This document shows positions 5,486 through 6,277 of a stretch of 6,277 bases of DNA, one piece after another. The number at the start of each line of letters is the position of its first letter. The stretch's first letter is position 1. Position numbers and translations under genes: made by a program. Below the pieces are notes generated by a model. It did no database searches. It saw nothing but the letters and a program-made list of their open reading frames with translations, and was not told where the DNA came from. The stretch is taken from contig CALMWD010000418.1 of NCBI GenBank assembly GCA_937873105.1, forward strand, positions 1-6,277. The letters run 5' to 3'. Source of the DNA: an uncultured Rhodanobacteraceae bacterium (GTDB lineage Bacteria > Pseudomonadota > Gammaproteobacteria > Xanthomonadales > Ahniellaceae).

Positions 5486-6277
5486 TCAGCCGCGCACGCG
5501 CAAGCGCGCGCGCCATTCGTTGGCCCAGCCGGCTTCCGCCTGCATCCACCAATGCATCCATGGGCCCGCGGCGTCGGCCAGCTGGCGCACGCAGTGCCGC
5601 GCCTCGTCGATCAGGGTTTGCGACGCCGGCTGCGCCATCGATGCACGGTTGACCGCCATCGCGCGCGCGACGGCCTGCCGCCATTCGCCCGGCGCATCCG
5701 GCCCGGCCATGCGCAGGGATTGTTCGAGCGCGTCGAGCGCGCCGGCAACGACCCGGTCGCGCCAGACCGTCACGTCGGCCTGCCACGCCGCCGCGTCGCG
5801 CGCGCCGGCGCAGGCCGCCCATGCGGACACGGCCGCGAGGCGGGTGCTGCGATCGCCTTCGGGCAGCGCCGGCGAGAATTGGTGCGCCTGGCTGGACAGA
5901 TACGTGTTGCCGTCGACGAGCAGGTCGCGAAACATGGCGTCCAGGCGATCGCGATGTTCGACCGGCGCATGCCCGACCAGCATCGGCAGCATCGCGAAGT
6001 TGCTCTCCGGTGCCATTGCCGACAACAGCCCGAGGAAGACGGTGTCGTCGGCGCGTCCCGCGGTCGGTGCGAACGGCACCAGGGCGCGGTTGTCGAGCAG
6101 AAAGGGCGTGTAGACGGCGCTCGCGGTCAGGCGCGGCACCGAGACGCCCTGCCACAACGCGTCTCCCTGCAGGCGCTGCAGCGAGAACGGCGCACGCAAC
6201 AGATCGCGCAGGCTGTGCGCATCGGTGATGTTCAGATACAGGGCGCTGTTGAACACGTGCCCGCCGTGGATGCCGGC
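5486..6277 (-). CDS. 3' part of a possible glycosyltransferase-like protein (start lies beyond the window)
   Basis: The frame is open from the stop (complement of 5486-5488) through the right edge, giving the last 263 residues; it begins with AGIHGGHVFNSALYLNI. A GTG at 6256-6254 could be read as a start, but the residues before it continue the same protein-like sequence and no ribosome binding site is visible, so I treat it as internal. The segment TPFLLDNRALVPFAPTAGRADDTVF resembles the acceptor-side R-x-D/E-D-x-x-F region of some GT-A glycosyltransferases, with a helical Ala- and Trp-rich C-terminal half (ending near MHWWMQAEAGWANEWRARLR). This resemblance is weak and from memory of the fold. 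The gene converges on the 809-residue signalling gene with only 3 bases between stops. No transmembrane helix is evident. It could equally be an uncharacterised cytoplasmic protein. Confidence 0.7.
   Translation of the reverse strand, partial: AGIHGGHVFNSALYLNITDAHSLRDLLRAPFSLQRLQGDALWQGVSVPRLTASAVYTPFLLDNRALVPFAPTAGRADDTVFLGLLSAMAPESNFAMLPMLVGHAPVEHRDRLDAMFRDLLVDGNTYLSSQAHQFSPALPEGDRSTRLAAVSAWAACAGARDAAAWQADVTVWRDRVVAGALDALEQSLRMAGPDAPGEWRQAVARAMAVNRASMAQPASQTLIDEARHCVRQLADAAGPWMHWWMQAEAGWANEWRARLRVRG

Noticed and set aside
5491..5513. GCGC-rich possible hairpin at the end of the last convergent gene
   Set aside because: It is an alternating GC run inside coding sequence with several equivalent weak pairings and no T-tract, so a terminator is not supported.
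6254..6256. GTG as the start of the last minus-strand gene
   Set aside because: The seven codons before it up to the window edge continue plausible protein (AGIHGGH), with no stop and no ribosome binding site; it is more likely an internal Val.

Overview
The window looks like chromosomal DNA from a high-GC gammaproteobacterium, most likely of the Xanthomonadales/Lysobacterales (Xanthomonadaceae or Rhodanobacteraceae). The reasons are the very GC-rich third codon positions, the Enterobacteria-like AmtB, P-II and YajQ sequences, and a large degenerate c-di-GMP signalling protein of the kind common in that order. The taxonomic call is an inference from protein character, not from a search. No RNA gene, insertion sequence, CRISPR array, integrase or attachment site is visible.

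Layout: positions 1-268 are a less GC-rich non-coding leader that probably holds the promoter of the nitrogen operon. Next come amtB (269-1582, ammonium transporter) and, 15 bases later, a P-II signal protein gene (1598-1936), both on the plus strand. They converge on a minus-strand pair: yajQ (1973-2455) and, upstream of it, a gene for an unrecognised 138-residue two-helix membrane protein (2522-2938, probable TTG start). A 114-base divergent promoter region with interlocking inverted repeats (2939-3052) separates that pair from a plus-strand gene for an 809-residue protein (3053-5482). Its architecture is pseudo-receiver, receiver, degenerate GGDEF, degenerate EAL. Three bases beyond its stop lies the convergent 3' part of a minus-strand gene (5486-6277, cut by the window edge), tentatively a glycosyltransferase-like protein.

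How the genes may work together: AmtB and P-II form the well-known ammonium transport and sensing module, in which the P-II T-loop plugs the AmtB channel. The rest has a possible c-di-GMP theme. YajQ proteins are c-di-GMP receptors in Xanthomonas, and the 809-residue protein keeps the folds of c-di-GMP enzymes while having lost nearly all their catalytic residues, so it is probably a phospho-regulated scaffold or effector rather than an enzyme.

The most interesting non-coding signals are a nested stem-loop that would bury the yajQ ribosome binding site just after the upstream gene's stop codon, and a start for the 809-residue protein that has no Shine-Dalgarno sequence but sits 6 bases downstream of an extended -10 element, which suggests a leaderless mRNA.
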